A program made the position numbers and the translations under genes. Positions 8,267-15,966 of a DNA stretch of 64,000 nt are shown one piece after another (position 1 is the stretch's first letter; every line of letters starts with the position of its first letter). The notes below the pieces were generated by a model. It worked only from the letters and a program-made list of their open reading frames with translations, had not been told where the DNA came from and made no database searches. The stretch spans positions 23,144-87,143 of the forward strand of contig NZ_BDBE01000051.1 in the NCBI RefSeq assembly GCF_001612825.1. Reading direction: 5' to 3'. The DNA is from Nocardia caishijiensis NBRC 108228. GTDB taxonomy: Bacteria > Actinomycetota > Actinomycetes > Mycobacteriales > Mycobacteriaceae.

Positions 8267-8998
8267 ATGCATCCACAACAGTCGTATCCGCCGCCCGGTC
8301 AGCCGGGGTATCCGCAGCAGCAGTTCGGCGGACAACCACCGCAATTCGGTGGGTATACGCGGCAACCGGGTGGGGCCCAGCCGCAGCAGTTCGGCGCACC
8401 AGCGCAGCAGTTCGGTGCGTCGCCACCACGGCAGGTCCCGGCGCCGCCGCAGCAGCAGTTCGGCGCACCCACATCCCAGCCGGGGTCTCCTCAGCCGGGC
8501 GCGCCGATCGATGTCACCTACGTGTGCGACGACAACACGGCCAAGCGCTTGAACCGTGCTGCCGCCCTGGTCAGCTTCCGCCTGCCCAACAAATGGGGTC
8601 TGTTGCTGGCACTACCGGCTTTCATGCTCGCCCGTGGCACCATCTCGGTGCTCTCCGACGGTGGCGAGGCCGTCATCGGCGAGATGGCGGGCGCGTTCTT
8701 CATCGTCGTCGCCTTCGAACTGGTGGTCATCGCGCTGGCGGTGGGATTGCAACTGGCGCGGGTGAACCCGAAGTTCAAGGCCATCGCGGGCCCCGGCCAT
8801 CAGATGCGCGCGCAATACACCGATGACGCGGTGCGCCTGTGGCAGACCACCGGTGAGGTCACCAACCGATACGTCGATTTCAAACGGGTGCTCACCCAGG
8901 GCGACGTGGTGTTCCTACAGCCAACGGGCACACAGGGATTCGTGGTGCCGCGCGAACTCGTGCCCGACGCCGCACTGGCCCGGTTACGGCGGGCCTGA
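8267..8998 (+). CDS. Membrane protein with Pro/Gln/Gly-rich repeat N-terminus
   Basis: 243 residues. The first ~85 are a low-complexity tail built around PQQFG/QQFGA units, presumably disordered and cytoplasmic. Two membrane segments follow (about residues 108-130 and 140-165), then a soluble C-terminal domain of ~75 residues resembling a YcxB-type region (RLWQTTGEVTNRYVDFKRV, VVPRELVP). AGGGGGA lies 5 bp before ATG 8267. Function unknown. Convergent with hisF; only 3 bp separate the stops. Confidence 0.75.
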   Translation: MHPQQSYPPPGQPGYPQQQFGGQPPQFGGYTRQPGGAQPQQFGAPAQQFGASPPRQVPAPPQQQFGAPTSQPGSPQPGAPIDVTYVCDDNTAKRLNRAAALVSFRLPNKWGLLLALPAFMLARGTISVLSDGGEAVIGEMAGAFFIVVAFELVVIALAVGLQLARVNPKFKAIAGPGHQMRAQYTDDAVRLWQTTGEVTNRYVDFKRVLTQGDVVFLQPTGTQGFVVPRELVPDAALARLRRA

Positions 8999-9001
8999 GC
9001 G

Positions 9002-9796
9002 TCAGCGGACGGTGATGCCGTCCGTGCGCATGGCGTCCTTCACCTGGGCGATCGTCAGGTCGCCGAAGTGGAAGACGCTGGCCGCGAGGACGGCGTCGGC
9101 CCCCGCCCGCACGGCGGGCGGGAAGTGCTCGACCGCGCCCGCACCACCGCTGGCGATCACCGGAACGTGCACGGCGGCCCGGACGGCGGCGATCATCGGC
9201 AGGTCGAAGCCCGCCTTGGTGCCGTCGGCGTCCATCGAGTTGAGCAGGATCTCGCCGACACCGAGTTCGGCGCCACGGATGGCCCATTCGACGGCGTCGA
9301 TGCCGGTGCCACGCTTGCCGCCGTGGGTGGTGACCTCCCAGCCGGACGGGGTGTCGGGCTGACCGTCTGGCACGGTGCGCGCGTCGACCGAGAGCACGAT
9401 GCACTGGGAGCCGAAACGCTGCGACATCTCCGAGAGCACCTCGGGGCGGGCGATGGCGGCGGTGTTCACCGACACCTTGTCGGCGCCTGCGCGCAGCAGG
9501 CGGTCCACGTCCTCGACCGTGCGCACCCCGCCACCGACGGTGAGCGGGATGAAGATCTGCTCGGCGGTGCGCGTCACCACGTCGAGCATGGTGGCGCGGT
9601 CGCCGGTGGAGGCGGTGACGTCGAGAAAGGTGAGTTCGTCGGCGCCCTGGGCGTCGTAGGTGGCGGCCAGTTCCACCGGGTCACCCGCGTCGCGCAGGTT
9701 CTGGAAGTTCACGCCCTTGACCACCCGGCCCGCGTCCACATCGAGACAGGGGATCACGCGGACGGCCAGCGTGCTCTGCTGTGTGCTGGTACCCAT
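9002..9796 (-). CDS. hisF: Imidazole glycerol phosphate synthase cyclase subunit HisF
   Basis: Cyclase half of the HisFH enzyme, giving imidazole glycerol phosphate and AICAR from PRFAR and HisH-supplied ammonia. 264 residues, a (beta/alpha)8 barrel. Seen: AVRVIPCLDVDAGRVVKG with the catalytic Asp, the phosphate site GGGVRTVEDV, and ASGGAGAVEHF near the end. ATG 9796 is chosen since GAGG lies 9 bp upstream; a TTG at 9805 would add three residues. Starts 5 bp behind impA. HisI, usually next, is not downstream here. Confidence 0.95.
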   Translation of the reverse strand: MGTSTQQSTLAVRVIPCLDVDAGRVVKGVNFQNLRDAGDPVELAATYDAQGADELTFLDVTASTGDRATMLDVVTRTAEQIFIPLTVGGGVRTVEDVDRLLRAGADKVSVNTAAIARPEVLSEMSQRFGSQCIVLSVDARTVPDGQPDTPSGWEVTTHGGKRGTGIDAVEWAIRGAELGVGEILLNSMDADGTKAGFDLPMIAAVRAAVHVPVIASGGAGAVEHFPPAVRAGADAVLAASVFHFGDLTIAQVKDAMRTDGITVR

Positions 9797-9801
9797 CGTG
9801 T

Positions 9802-10623
9802 TCAACCTCGTTCTTCGTCGCTGACCGCGCAGATCATGTCAAGGAGTTCTTCGTGCACACCCGGTGCGGCGGCGAGCACCGAGCCGGAGGTGATGGTCCA
9901 CGGCTCGCCCGCCAGGTCGGTGACCACCCCGCCCGCGGCCCGAACCAGCGCGACCCCGGCGGCGTTGTCCCACGGATGATGACCGAACACCACCGCGCCA
10001 CCGAGCACGCCGGAGGCGGTGAAAGCCAGGTCGATCCCGGTCGCGCCGTGCATGCGAACCCGCGACGACAACCGGCTCAGCGCACCGAGCAGGTCGAACC
10101 GGAACTGACCGGGGATGCGTCCGGCCGAATCCAGGTTGAACGCGCCGAAACCGATCATGGCGTCGGCGAGCTTGCCCGGTGCCAGCGGCGGCAGCGCCAC
10201 CCCGTCGAGCGACACCGGACCGCCGCGCACCGCGGCGTATCGTCGGCCGAGGCCGGGCAACCAGGTCGCGCCGATCACCGGTTCGCCCTCGTGGACCAGG
10301 GCGAGCAAAATGCCCGACATCGGGTGCCCCACCGAATAGTTGAAAGTGCCGTCGATCGGGTCGAGCACCCAGGCCGTGCCGGACGTCAGCTCCGGGCCGC
10401 CGAATTCCTCGCCGTGCACCGCGATTCCGGTGCGCTGGCGCAACTGCGCGGAGATGGTGCGTTCGAGCTCGAGGTCGAGTTCGGTGGCGAAGTCGTTGCG
10501 GCCCTTGGCCACCGCGCTCGGCGCGCCGACGCCTTCCAGATAGCGCGGGACCACCCCGTCCAACACCTGGGTGGCGACGGCCAGCAGGTCGGTCAGTTCG
10601 GCGGTGCTCGGCGCGGTGGTCAT
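9802..10623 (-). CDS. impA: Inositol monophosphatase family protein ImpA
   Basis: 273-residue Mg-dependent phosphatase. Metal-site motifs: HGEE, WVLDPIDGTFNY, and PWDNAAGVALVRAAGG. The place between hisA and hisF is the one I recall for impA in mycobacteria. Members of this fold act on inositol-1-phosphate or histidinol phosphate; the context allows a role as histidinol-phosphatase, which the pathway needs and which no other gene here supplies, but this is not provable from sequence. ATG 10623; 7 bp behind hisA. Confidence 0.88.
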   Translation of the reverse strand: MTTAPSTAELTDLLAVATQVLDGVVPRYLEGVGAPSAVAKGRNDFATELDLELERTISAQLRQRTGIAVHGEEFGGPELTSGTAWVLDPIDGTFNYSVGHPMSGILLALVHEGEPVIGATWLPGLGRRYAAVRGGPVSLDGVALPPLAPGKLADAMIGFGAFNLDSAGRIPGQFRFDLLGALSRLSSRVRMHGATGIDLAFTASGVLGGAVVFGHHPWDNAAGVALVRAAGGVVTDLAGEPWTITSGSVLAAAPGVHEELLDMICAVSDEERG

Positions 10624-10630
10624 GGCGAGG

Positions 10631-11362
10631 TCAGCGCACCGCGGCCAGGGCTTCGGGCAGGGTGAACCGGCCCGCGTACAACGCCTTGCCGATGATGGCG
10701 CCCTCGACACCGTCGTCGGTGAGACCAGCGATGGCGACCAGGTCGTCGAGCACCGAGATGCCGCCGGAGGCGACGACGGGCGCCTCGGCGGCATTGGCCA
10801 CCTGGGCGAGCAGGTCGAGGTTGGGGCCGGTGAGCGTGCCGTCCTTGGAGACATCGGTGACCACATAGCGGGCGCACCCGTCACGCTCGAGGCGCTCGAG
10901 GACCTCCCAGAGGTCGCCACCGTCGGTCACCCAGCCACGTCCGCGCAGCCGCCATTCGCCGTCGATCTGCTTGACGTCGAGCCCGACCGCGATCCGGTCG
11001 CCGTACTCGCCGAGGACGCGGGCACACCACTGCGGGTTCTCGATCGCGGCGGTGCCGATGTTCACGCGCGCGCAGCCGGTGGCCAGCGCCGCCTTCAGCG
11101 AGTCGTCGTCGCGGATGCCGCCGGAGAGTTCGACCTTCACGTCCAGCTCGCCGATCACCTGGGCGATCAGCTCACGATTGCTGCCCTTGCCGAAGGCCGC
11201 GTCGAGGTCGACCAGGTGCACCCATTCGGCACCGGCCTCCTGCCACGCGAGCGCGGCGTCGCGGGGCGACCCGTATCCGGTTTCGCTACCGGCCTCCCCC
11301 TGGACGAGGCGCACGGCCTCCCCATTGGCGACATCGACCGCGGGCAACAGCACAAGACTCAC
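10631..11362 (-). CDS. priA: ProFAR isomerase HisA / PriA
   Basis: 243-residue (beta/alpha)8 isomerase. In actinobacteria this protein (PriA) serves both histidine (HisA) and tryptophan (TrpF) synthesis. Visible: LPAVDVANG with catalytic Asp10, the phosphate site ELSGGIRDDDSL, VTDVSKDGTLTGPN with the second catalytic Asp, and ASGGISVLDDL. Start is the GTG at 11362 (then SLVLLPAVD); the open frame further upstream looks noncoding. First gene of the segment priA-impA-hisF, isolated from hisH by about 7 kb. Confidence 0.93.
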   Translation of the reverse strand: MSLVLLPAVDVANGEAVRLVQGEAGSETGYGSPRDAALAWQEAGAEWVHLVDLDAAFGKGSNRELIAQVIGELDVKVELSGGIRDDDSLKAALATGCARVNIGTAAIENPQWCARVLGEYGDRIAVGLDVKQIDGEWRLRGRGWVTDGGDLWEVLERLERDGCARYVVTDVSKDGTLTGPNLDLLAQVANAAEAPVVASGGISVLDDLVAIAGLTDDGVEGAIIGKALYAGRFTLPEALAAVR

Positions 11363-11365
11363 AAC

Positions 11366-11745
11366 GACCAGACTAGTAGGTCTCCCCCGTCGAGCCCGCA
11401 ACGGTCCTGGTCGGTGCGCCCTGGGTCACTCGGGCCACCCCGAGCGCATACCCGAACCCCCACAACCGATGTGTGCCATGAGTTTGCCGTAATTCCGACG
11501 ACTGATAGCCACTGATGCGCCAGCAGTTATGTGACCGATCGAACAAACCCGGTTGACCTGCGGAAACATTCCGTTTACCAAGTATTAATGGTGATTATCA
11601 CCACGCGGAATCAATTAGCAATTCGTTTCCCGCATCGATTAGCTTTTCGTTTTGTCGGCAGGAACACCAACCCCTATCGAGTTCATCGCCGCACCGCCCC
11701 TCTGCGTTACCAGCCTGTGATTGCAGGCACCGAAAGGAAAATCCC
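11366..11745. other. 380-bp AT-rich intergenic region with a palindrome
   Basis: No convincing gene. Base composition falls sharply: 11581-11640 is 40% GC by count against about 70% around it. GGTGAT-T-ATCACC at 11590-11602 is a perfect 6-bp inverted repeat. The region must hold the promoters of priA (leftward) and the repeat protein (rightward), and GAAAGGA lies 8 bp before the latter's ATG. An open frame at 11531-11749 has no coding character. Confidence 0.6.
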
Positions 11746-12168
11746 ATGACTCGCAAGACCCTCGCTGTTGCCGGTGCCCTTGCCATCGCCGTGCTCGGCC
11801 CCGCTGCCGCCGCCAACGCCTTCACCGGCTCGGCCGCCGCCGCCACCGGGTCCGCCGCCCTCGGCGCCACCGGTTCGGCCGCCCTCGGCGCGACCGGTTC
11901 CGCAGGTGCCGGCGCTGCCGGTGCCGGTGCCGCCGGTACCGGTTCGGCCGCTGCCCTGCCCGCCCTGGCCACCGGTTCGGCCGGTCTCGGTGCCGCGGGC
12001 ACCGGTTCGGCGGGCCTCGGTGCCGCCGGTACCGGTTCGGCCGCCGCGCTCGCGGGCCTCGAGGTGCTCGAGACCGGCAGCTCGGCATTCGACAGCCTCA
12101 CCAGCGGTGGCGCCAACATCGTCGACATCCTGCTCGGCGCGCGCGAACTCAACACCCCCGCCGAGTAA
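11746..12168 (+). CDS. Secreted Ala/Gly-rich TGS-repeat protein
   Basis: 140 residues. A Sec signal peptide (KTLAVAGALAIAVLGPAAAANA, cut near residue 25) is followed by ~80 residues made almost only of Ala, Gly, Thr, Ser and Leu. Nine TGS triplets recur in frames such as ATGSAALG and AGTGSAGLG. The last ~35 residues are ordinary sequence (GLEVLETGSSAFDSL, then NIVDILLGARELN). The DNA repeats the unit accggttcggcc with variations. Probably a small cell-wall or extracellular protein; function unknown. Own promoter region upstream, strong hairpin downstream, so a monocistronic unit. Confidence 0.75.
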   Translation: MTRKTLAVAGALAIAVLGPAAAANAFTGSAAAATGSAALGATGSAALGATGSAGAGAAGAGAAGTGSAAALPALATGSAGLGAAGTGSAGLGAAGTGSAAALAGLEVLETGSSAFDSLTSGGANIVDILLGARELNTPAE

Positions 12169-12214
12169 TTCGACGCGGCAGAACTTGCCGACCACCCCCT
12201 CTGGTCGGTGCCGG

Positions 12215-12256
12215 ATGCGGTGACGTGCCAAGTGCACGTCACCGCATTCTTTTGTC
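12215..12256 (+). terminator. Intrinsic terminator of the TGS-repeat gene
   Basis: Fourteen-bp perfect stem, ATGCGGTGACGTGC (12215-12228) with 12234-12247, loop CAAGT, then TCTTTTGT. Lies 47 bp behind the stop. One of the few hairpins in the window with a T-run. Confidence 0.8.
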
Positions 12257-12373
12257 TCCGAACAATTTCCACAGGACAATAGCTGTCGAATTTGCGCGAA
12301 AATTACCAATTCGGGCACGAGTCGGCACCCGCGCGACTGTACCCATCCCTCACGGTCGGCTGAGACATGCGAT

Positions 12374-12401
12374 ACCGCCCCGCGCGAGCGCGCGGGGCGG
12401 T
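12374..12401 (-). terminator. Hairpin behind the alpha/beta hydrolase gene
   Basis: Perfect 12-bp stem (12374-12385 with 12390-12401) around GAGC, made only of G and C except one A/T pair at its base. It sits 12 bp beyond the stop of the leftward hydrolase gene. No T-run; a U-less terminator is the likely reading. Confidence 0.6.
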
Positions 12402-12412
12402 GTCGGGAGCCG

Positions 12413-13279
12413 TCAGGCCAGGACCCGGCCGAGGAAGTCGCGGATCAGCGCGGCGATCTCGGGACCGTGCGTCTCGAGCGCGAAGTGACCCGTGTCGAGC
12501 AGGTGCAGTTCGGCGTCGGGCAGATCGCGCAGGTAGGCACGGGCGCCGTCGGCACCGAAGATCTCGTCGTGCTCACCCCAGGCGATCAGCATCGGCGGAC
12601 GGTGCTCGGCGAAGTACTTCTGGAAGCCGGGGTAGCCGTCGAGATTGTTCTTGTAGTCGAAGAACAACTGGAGCTGGATCTCCTTGTTGCCCGGACGATC
12701 CAGGTAGGCCTGGTCAAGTGTCCAGGTGTCGGGGCTGACCAGGGGCAACCGGTCGGCCGGAACACCGTGGGTGTACTGCCATTTCGTGGCGTCGAGCTCG
12801 AGCAGCTTGCGCACCTCGGGTTCATGGGTGACCCGGTCACCGGCGTGCGCGAAGAGTACCTCCCAGAACGGGGTGAAACCTTCCATGTAGGCGTTGCCGC
12901 TCTGGGTGATGATCGCGGTGATCCGCTCCGGATGCCGCGCGGCGATGCGCAGACCGATGGGGGCGCCGTAGTCCTGGATGTAGAGGGCGAACCGCTCGAT
13001 GCCGAGGGTGTCGAGCAGTTCCAGGGTGATGCCGGTGAGCGCGTCGAAGGTGTAGTCGAATTCGTCGACGCTCGGCGCGCCCGACTGACCGAAACCGAGG
13101 TGATCGGGTGCGATGACGTGGTACTCGTCGGCGAGCGCCGGGATCAGGTCGCGGAACATGGCGGAGCTGCTCGGGAAGCCGTGCAGCAGGAGCACAGTTG
13201 GCTTGTCCGGGTCGCCCGCTTCCCGGTAGAAGATGGTCTGTCCCTGGATCTGGACGCTGTTGTGACGGGTCTGGCTCAT
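12413..13279 (-). CDS. Alpha/beta hydrolase with Asp nucleophile (haloalkane dehalogenase/epoxide hydrolase type)
   Basis: 288 residues. HGFPSSSAMF supplies the oxyanion loop, IQDYGAPIG carries the nucleophile, and DTGHFALETHG near the end the catalytic His265. The nucleophile position is Asp103 (Q-D-Y-G), not Ser. This places the protein with haloalkane dehalogenases and epoxide hydrolases rather than esterases. ATG 13279. The gene is downstream of an MFS transporter in the same direction with a 53-bp gap, and the pair shares an operator-like palindrome upstream. A role in detoxifying or using a small organic compound is inferred. Confidence 0.83.
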   Translation of the reverse strand: MSQTRHNSVQIQGQTIFYREAGDPDKPTVLLLHGFPSSSAMFRDLIPALADEYHVIAPDHLGFGQSGAPSVDEFDYTFDALTGITLELLDTLGIERFALYIQDYGAPIGLRIAARHPERITAIITQSGNAYMEGFTPFWEVLFAHAGDRVTHEPEVRKLLELDATKWQYTHGVPADRLPLVSPDTWTLDQAYLDRPGNKEIQLQLFFDYKNNLDGYPGFQKYFAEHRPPMLIAWGEHDEIFGADGARAYLRDLPDAELHLLDTGHFALETHGPEIAALIRDFLGRVLA

Positions 13280-13332
13280 GGGTATCTCTTTCTCGATAGC
13301 TGACCTGGACGAACTCGCCGCGGCGATTCGTC

Positions 13333-14502
13333 TCAGGCGGTGACCGGCTCGCGGTCGCGAACCGGGGTGATCAACAGGGCCGCGGCGACGGTGAACACCG
13401 CGCCGAGGGCGAAATAGCCGCGATAGCTGTCGGTGAGGGCGTGTACGACCGTGGCCACCCCGAGCCCGGCGGCGGCCGCGAGCTGGTGGGTGATCCAGGC
13501 CGGAGCGAGGGTGCGGCCCATCCGGGCGGGGTCGAGACCACGCGAGAGGATCGCCATGGTCAGCGGGATGATCGGGAACGAGGCGATGCCGAACAGCACC
13601 GCCACCACGACCAGCACCTGCGGTCCCGGGACGAACACGGCGGGCAGCAGTGCCGCCAGCCGCACCGAATAGAGCACTCGCAGCAGGGTTTCCGGTGGGT
13701 GGCGCCGCAGCAGCCGCACCATCGCAGCCGAGGTCACGCCCGCCGTCAGCGCGGCGAGTGCGACGAGCCTGCCCGCCCCGGCGACCGTCCAACCCTGCTC
13801 CACCGCGTGCTTGGGCAGCATCAGGACGACCACATACAGCGTTGCCGCGTGTAATCCGAAGCCGACCAACATCTTCCAGCGATCGGCGAGCGACTCCCCT
13901 GATCCGGCATCGGAGCGAACCCGCTCGTCGGTCGGCAAGACCATGGCCAGCACGACCGTCGCGCCCAAACCGATCACGCCCAGGATCGCGAAGGTGCCGC
14001 GGACCCCGACCGGGCCGAACAGTCCGGTGGCCAACCAGGGCGCGACCAGTTGCCCCACATTGATGCCGATCGCCGCCCGCGCCATGGCGGGCCCGGCATT
14101 CGCACCGTGGGCGCGACCGAGCAGGGTGGTGACGGTGAGCGTCGAGGAAGACGCGAACCCCAGTCCGCCCAGCACCATGTAGGCGGCGACGAACTGCCAG
14201 GTCCGGGTCACCTCGGCCAGGACGAGGTAACTGCTCGAGATCAGGGTGAGGCCACCGAGCAGCACGAGCTTGGGCCCGACCCGGTCGAGCAACCGACCGA
14301 TGCCGTGCTGGGCCAGGCCGGTGACCGCGGTGCCGAGGGCGGCGGCGACCGCGGGCACGGTGGCCGAGATGCCGTACTCGGCGGCCGCCGGAGCGAAGAA
14401 CACGCCCATGGTGAAGTTCAGGCCGAACGACACGGTCATGGCCGCCAGCCCGGCCCAGGCCAGCTGCTCCGGCCGCACCGCATAGGTCCGCGGGCCGCTC
14501 AC
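13333..14502 (-). CDS. Major facilitator superfamily transporter
   Basis: 389 residues and about 12 membrane segments. After helix 2 the loop reads GIGRLLDRVGPKLVLLGG, the MFS motif A region; FALGAVFTVAAALLITPV is the last helix. Predicted proton-driven transporter of a small molecule, direction unknown. It opens a leftward two-gene unit with the Asp-nucleophile hydrolase. ATG 14502 follows a 340-bp gap with a long palindrome, so expression is probably switched by a repressor. Confidence 0.82.
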   Translation of the reverse strand: MSGPRTYAVRPEQLAWAGLAAMTVSFGLNFTMGVFFAPAAAEYGISATVPAVAAALGTAVTGLAQHGIGRLLDRVGPKLVLLGGLTLISSSYLVLAEVTRTWQFVAAYMVLGGLGFASSSTLTVTTLLGRAHGANAGPAMARAAIGINVGQLVAPWLATGLFGPVGVRGTFAILGVIGLGATVVLAMVLPTDERVRSDAGSGESLADRWKMLVGFGLHAATLYVVVLMLPKHAVEQGWTVAGAGRLVALAALTAGVTSAAMVRLLRRHPPETLLRVLYSVRLAALLPAVFVPGPQVLVVVAVLFGIASFPIIPLTMAILSRGLDPARMGRTLAPAWITHQLAAAAGLGVATVVHALTDSYRGYFALGAVFTVAAALLITPVRDREPVTA

Positions 14503-14615
14503 GACCGCCTCCTCGCCCGCTCGATCGTTCTCATCGGACTTGCCTCAGTGGGCGTGGTGGCGGTGTCGGGCTGGACGAGAGCAGACGAGACATGAGAGAC
14601 CTTCCACTGATATGG

Positions 14616-14647
14616 GCTAACCGTTCAAAGATGTTTGAACAGTTAGC
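14616..14647. promoter_or_regulatory. Long inverted repeat, probable repressor operator
   Basis: Arms GCTAACcGTTCAAA and TTTGAACaGTTAGC flank GATG: 13 of 14 paired positions match (the lower-case C/A pair does not). Its length and near-perfect symmetry are those of a TetR- or MarR-type operator. It lies 113 bp before the MFS gene and about 195 bp before the AraC-type gene. No TetR or MarR gene is adjacent, so the regulator is unknown. Confidence 0.65.
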
Positions 14648-14830
14648 ACTGGCGAGTTCATTCCCGGTTCCGATGGGAGAGTTTCGGATTCGAGTCGAGC
14701 GCCGTGGGGCGCACTGGAAACGCTACGGCTGACCACCGGCGCCGACGGCGGACTACCGACGCCCGCCTGCGGACTTTCCGCGCCACTGTCTCCACTCGAA
14801 ACGAGTTCGGCCGGTGCCCGGGTTCGGGAC

Positions 14831-14836
14831 TAGCAT
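14831..14836 (+). promoter_or_regulatory. -10 box TAGCAT with a leaderless start
   Basis: TAGCAT fits TAnnnT and ends 6 bp before GTG 14843. A transcript starting at the usual distance would begin at or next to the GTG, so the gene is probably leaderless. No Shine-Dalgarno sequence precedes it. Confidence 0.5.
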
Positions 14837-14842
14837 CTGTTG

Positions 14843-15847
14843 GTGATCGACAGCACCATCCCGATTCGGACCGCCCGCCTCATCCGGGCCACGGCGCTGC
14901 GAATCGGTGTCGGCGAGGGCGAACTTCGCCACCTGCCCGGTCTCGATCCCACCGGCGCCGCCGACGGCTTGGCGCGTGTACCGACCGCATCGATCTGGCG
15001 CATCTGGGAACTCGTCGACGCGGTAGGCGGTCCGGGTGCGGGGCTGCACGCGGGCGCGGCGGCCGAGCGCGGGCACCTACCCGAATGGGACTACCTGTTC
15101 ACCAGCGCGGCCTCGCTCGCGGAGAGCGTTCGCGCCGCTTTCGAACTGCGCGCGCTGGTCACCGATCCCGGTGTCGAGTGGACCGTGCGCTCCGACGGTG
15201 GTCTGCTCGTCATCCGCATCGGCTCGATCGAACCGAGTCCGGTCATCGCGCCGGTCGAGGAGTTCGTGTTGTCGACCGTGCTGCGGCGGATGCGCGAGGC
15301 GACCGGCACCCCGATCACTCCGGTCCGCGTCGTCCTGCGCCAGCCCGCACCGCCGACACACCAGCACCTGATCGACGCCTTCGGCACTCGCCGGATCGAT
15401 TTCGGCGCACCGCACGCGCAGCTGACCTTTCTCGACGTCGGTGCGCTACCGACCGGCACCGATCCGCACCTGGGCGCACTGGTACGCAGGCACGCCGAGA
15501 TCGCCGTGGCCAACAGCCGTCCCATTCCGAGCTTTCCCCACACAGTGCGCGCCTCGATCCTCGACGACCTGGCCGCGGGTGGTCTCGACCTCACCGCGGT
15601 GGCAGCCCGCTTCGCCGCGAGCCCGCGTACGTTCCAGCGCCGCCTCGCCGAGGCGGGAACCACTTGGCGCGACGAGGTCGAGGCGGCTCGCCGCGAGCGC
15701 GCCGAGCACCTGCTGCGCGCCTCCGACCTGCCGGTGCAGGCGATCGCCGCGCGGCTGGGTTACACCGATGCCCGCACGCTGCGTCGCGCGTTTCGGCGCT
15801 GGACCGGCCAGAATCCGGAGTCCTACCGCCGCCTCGCCAGGACCTGA
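14843..15847 (+). CDS. AraC-family transcriptional regulator (arabinose-binding-like N-terminal domain)
   Basis: 334 residues. The N-terminal ~190 residues match the domain found in OruR/ArgR-type AraC proteins (LRHLPGLDPTGAADG, then FTSAASLAESVRAAFELRALV). The C-terminal ~100 hold the double helix-turn-helix: LTAVAARFAASPRTFQRRL and VQAIAARLGYTDARTLRRAFRRWTG. GTG 14843 is chosen over an adjacent TTG because of the -10 box. Divergent from the MFS gene, which it may control; the palindrome between them looks more like a TetR site. Confidence 0.85.
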   Translation: MIDSTIPIRTARLIRATALRIGVGEGELRHLPGLDPTGAADGLARVPTASIWRIWELVDAVGGPGAGLHAGAAAERGHLPEWDYLFTSAASLAESVRAAFELRALVTDPGVEWTVRSDGGLLVIRIGSIEPSPVIAPVEEFVLSTVLRRMREATGTPITPVRVVLRQPAPPTHQHLIDAFGTRRIDFGAPHAQLTFLDVGALPTGTDPHLGALVRRHAEIAVANSRPIPSFPHTVRASILDDLAAGGLDLTAVAARFAASPRTFQRRLAEAGTTWRDEVEAARRERAEHLLRASDLPVQAIAARLGYTDARTLRRAFRRWTGQNPESYRRLART

Positions 15848-15966
15848 CGATCGCTCGGTGGCCGACTGGCAACCGGTCGTGCGACAGGCGGCATCGGGCT
15901 ACTCGACCTTCGCCGCCCGACTGCCCGTTTGGCCACCGGGCGACGACCGGGGACGATCGATGGACC

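Larger units (their letters stand above)
14503..14842. other. 340-bp divergent intergenic region
   Basis: Lies between the leftward MFS gene and the rightward AraC-type gene. It holds the palindrome at 14616-14647 and a TAGCAT box at 14831-14836. I see no convincing gene in the rest. Confidence 0.6.

Noticed and set aside
9797..9805. TTG start for hisF at 9805
   Set aside because: It overlaps the impA stop and has no spacing to GAGG; ATG 9796 has GAGG 9 bp upstream and begins closer to the conserved sequence.
11531..11749. A 72-codon open frame in the AT-rich gap before the TGS-repeat gene
   Set aside because: Codon use is unlike the genome, no ribosome site, and it runs through the promoter and ribosome site of the next gene.
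11820..12070. Repeated DNA units that might suggest a repeat array or CRISPR
   Set aside because: Units are short, irregular and in frame; they encode the TGS repeats of a protein with a signal peptide.
14704..15966. Open frame fused upstream of the DUF2786 protein
   Set aside because: The extension is Arg/Pro-rich noise lying over the AraC-type gene in another frame; similarity and composition begin at ATG 15967.
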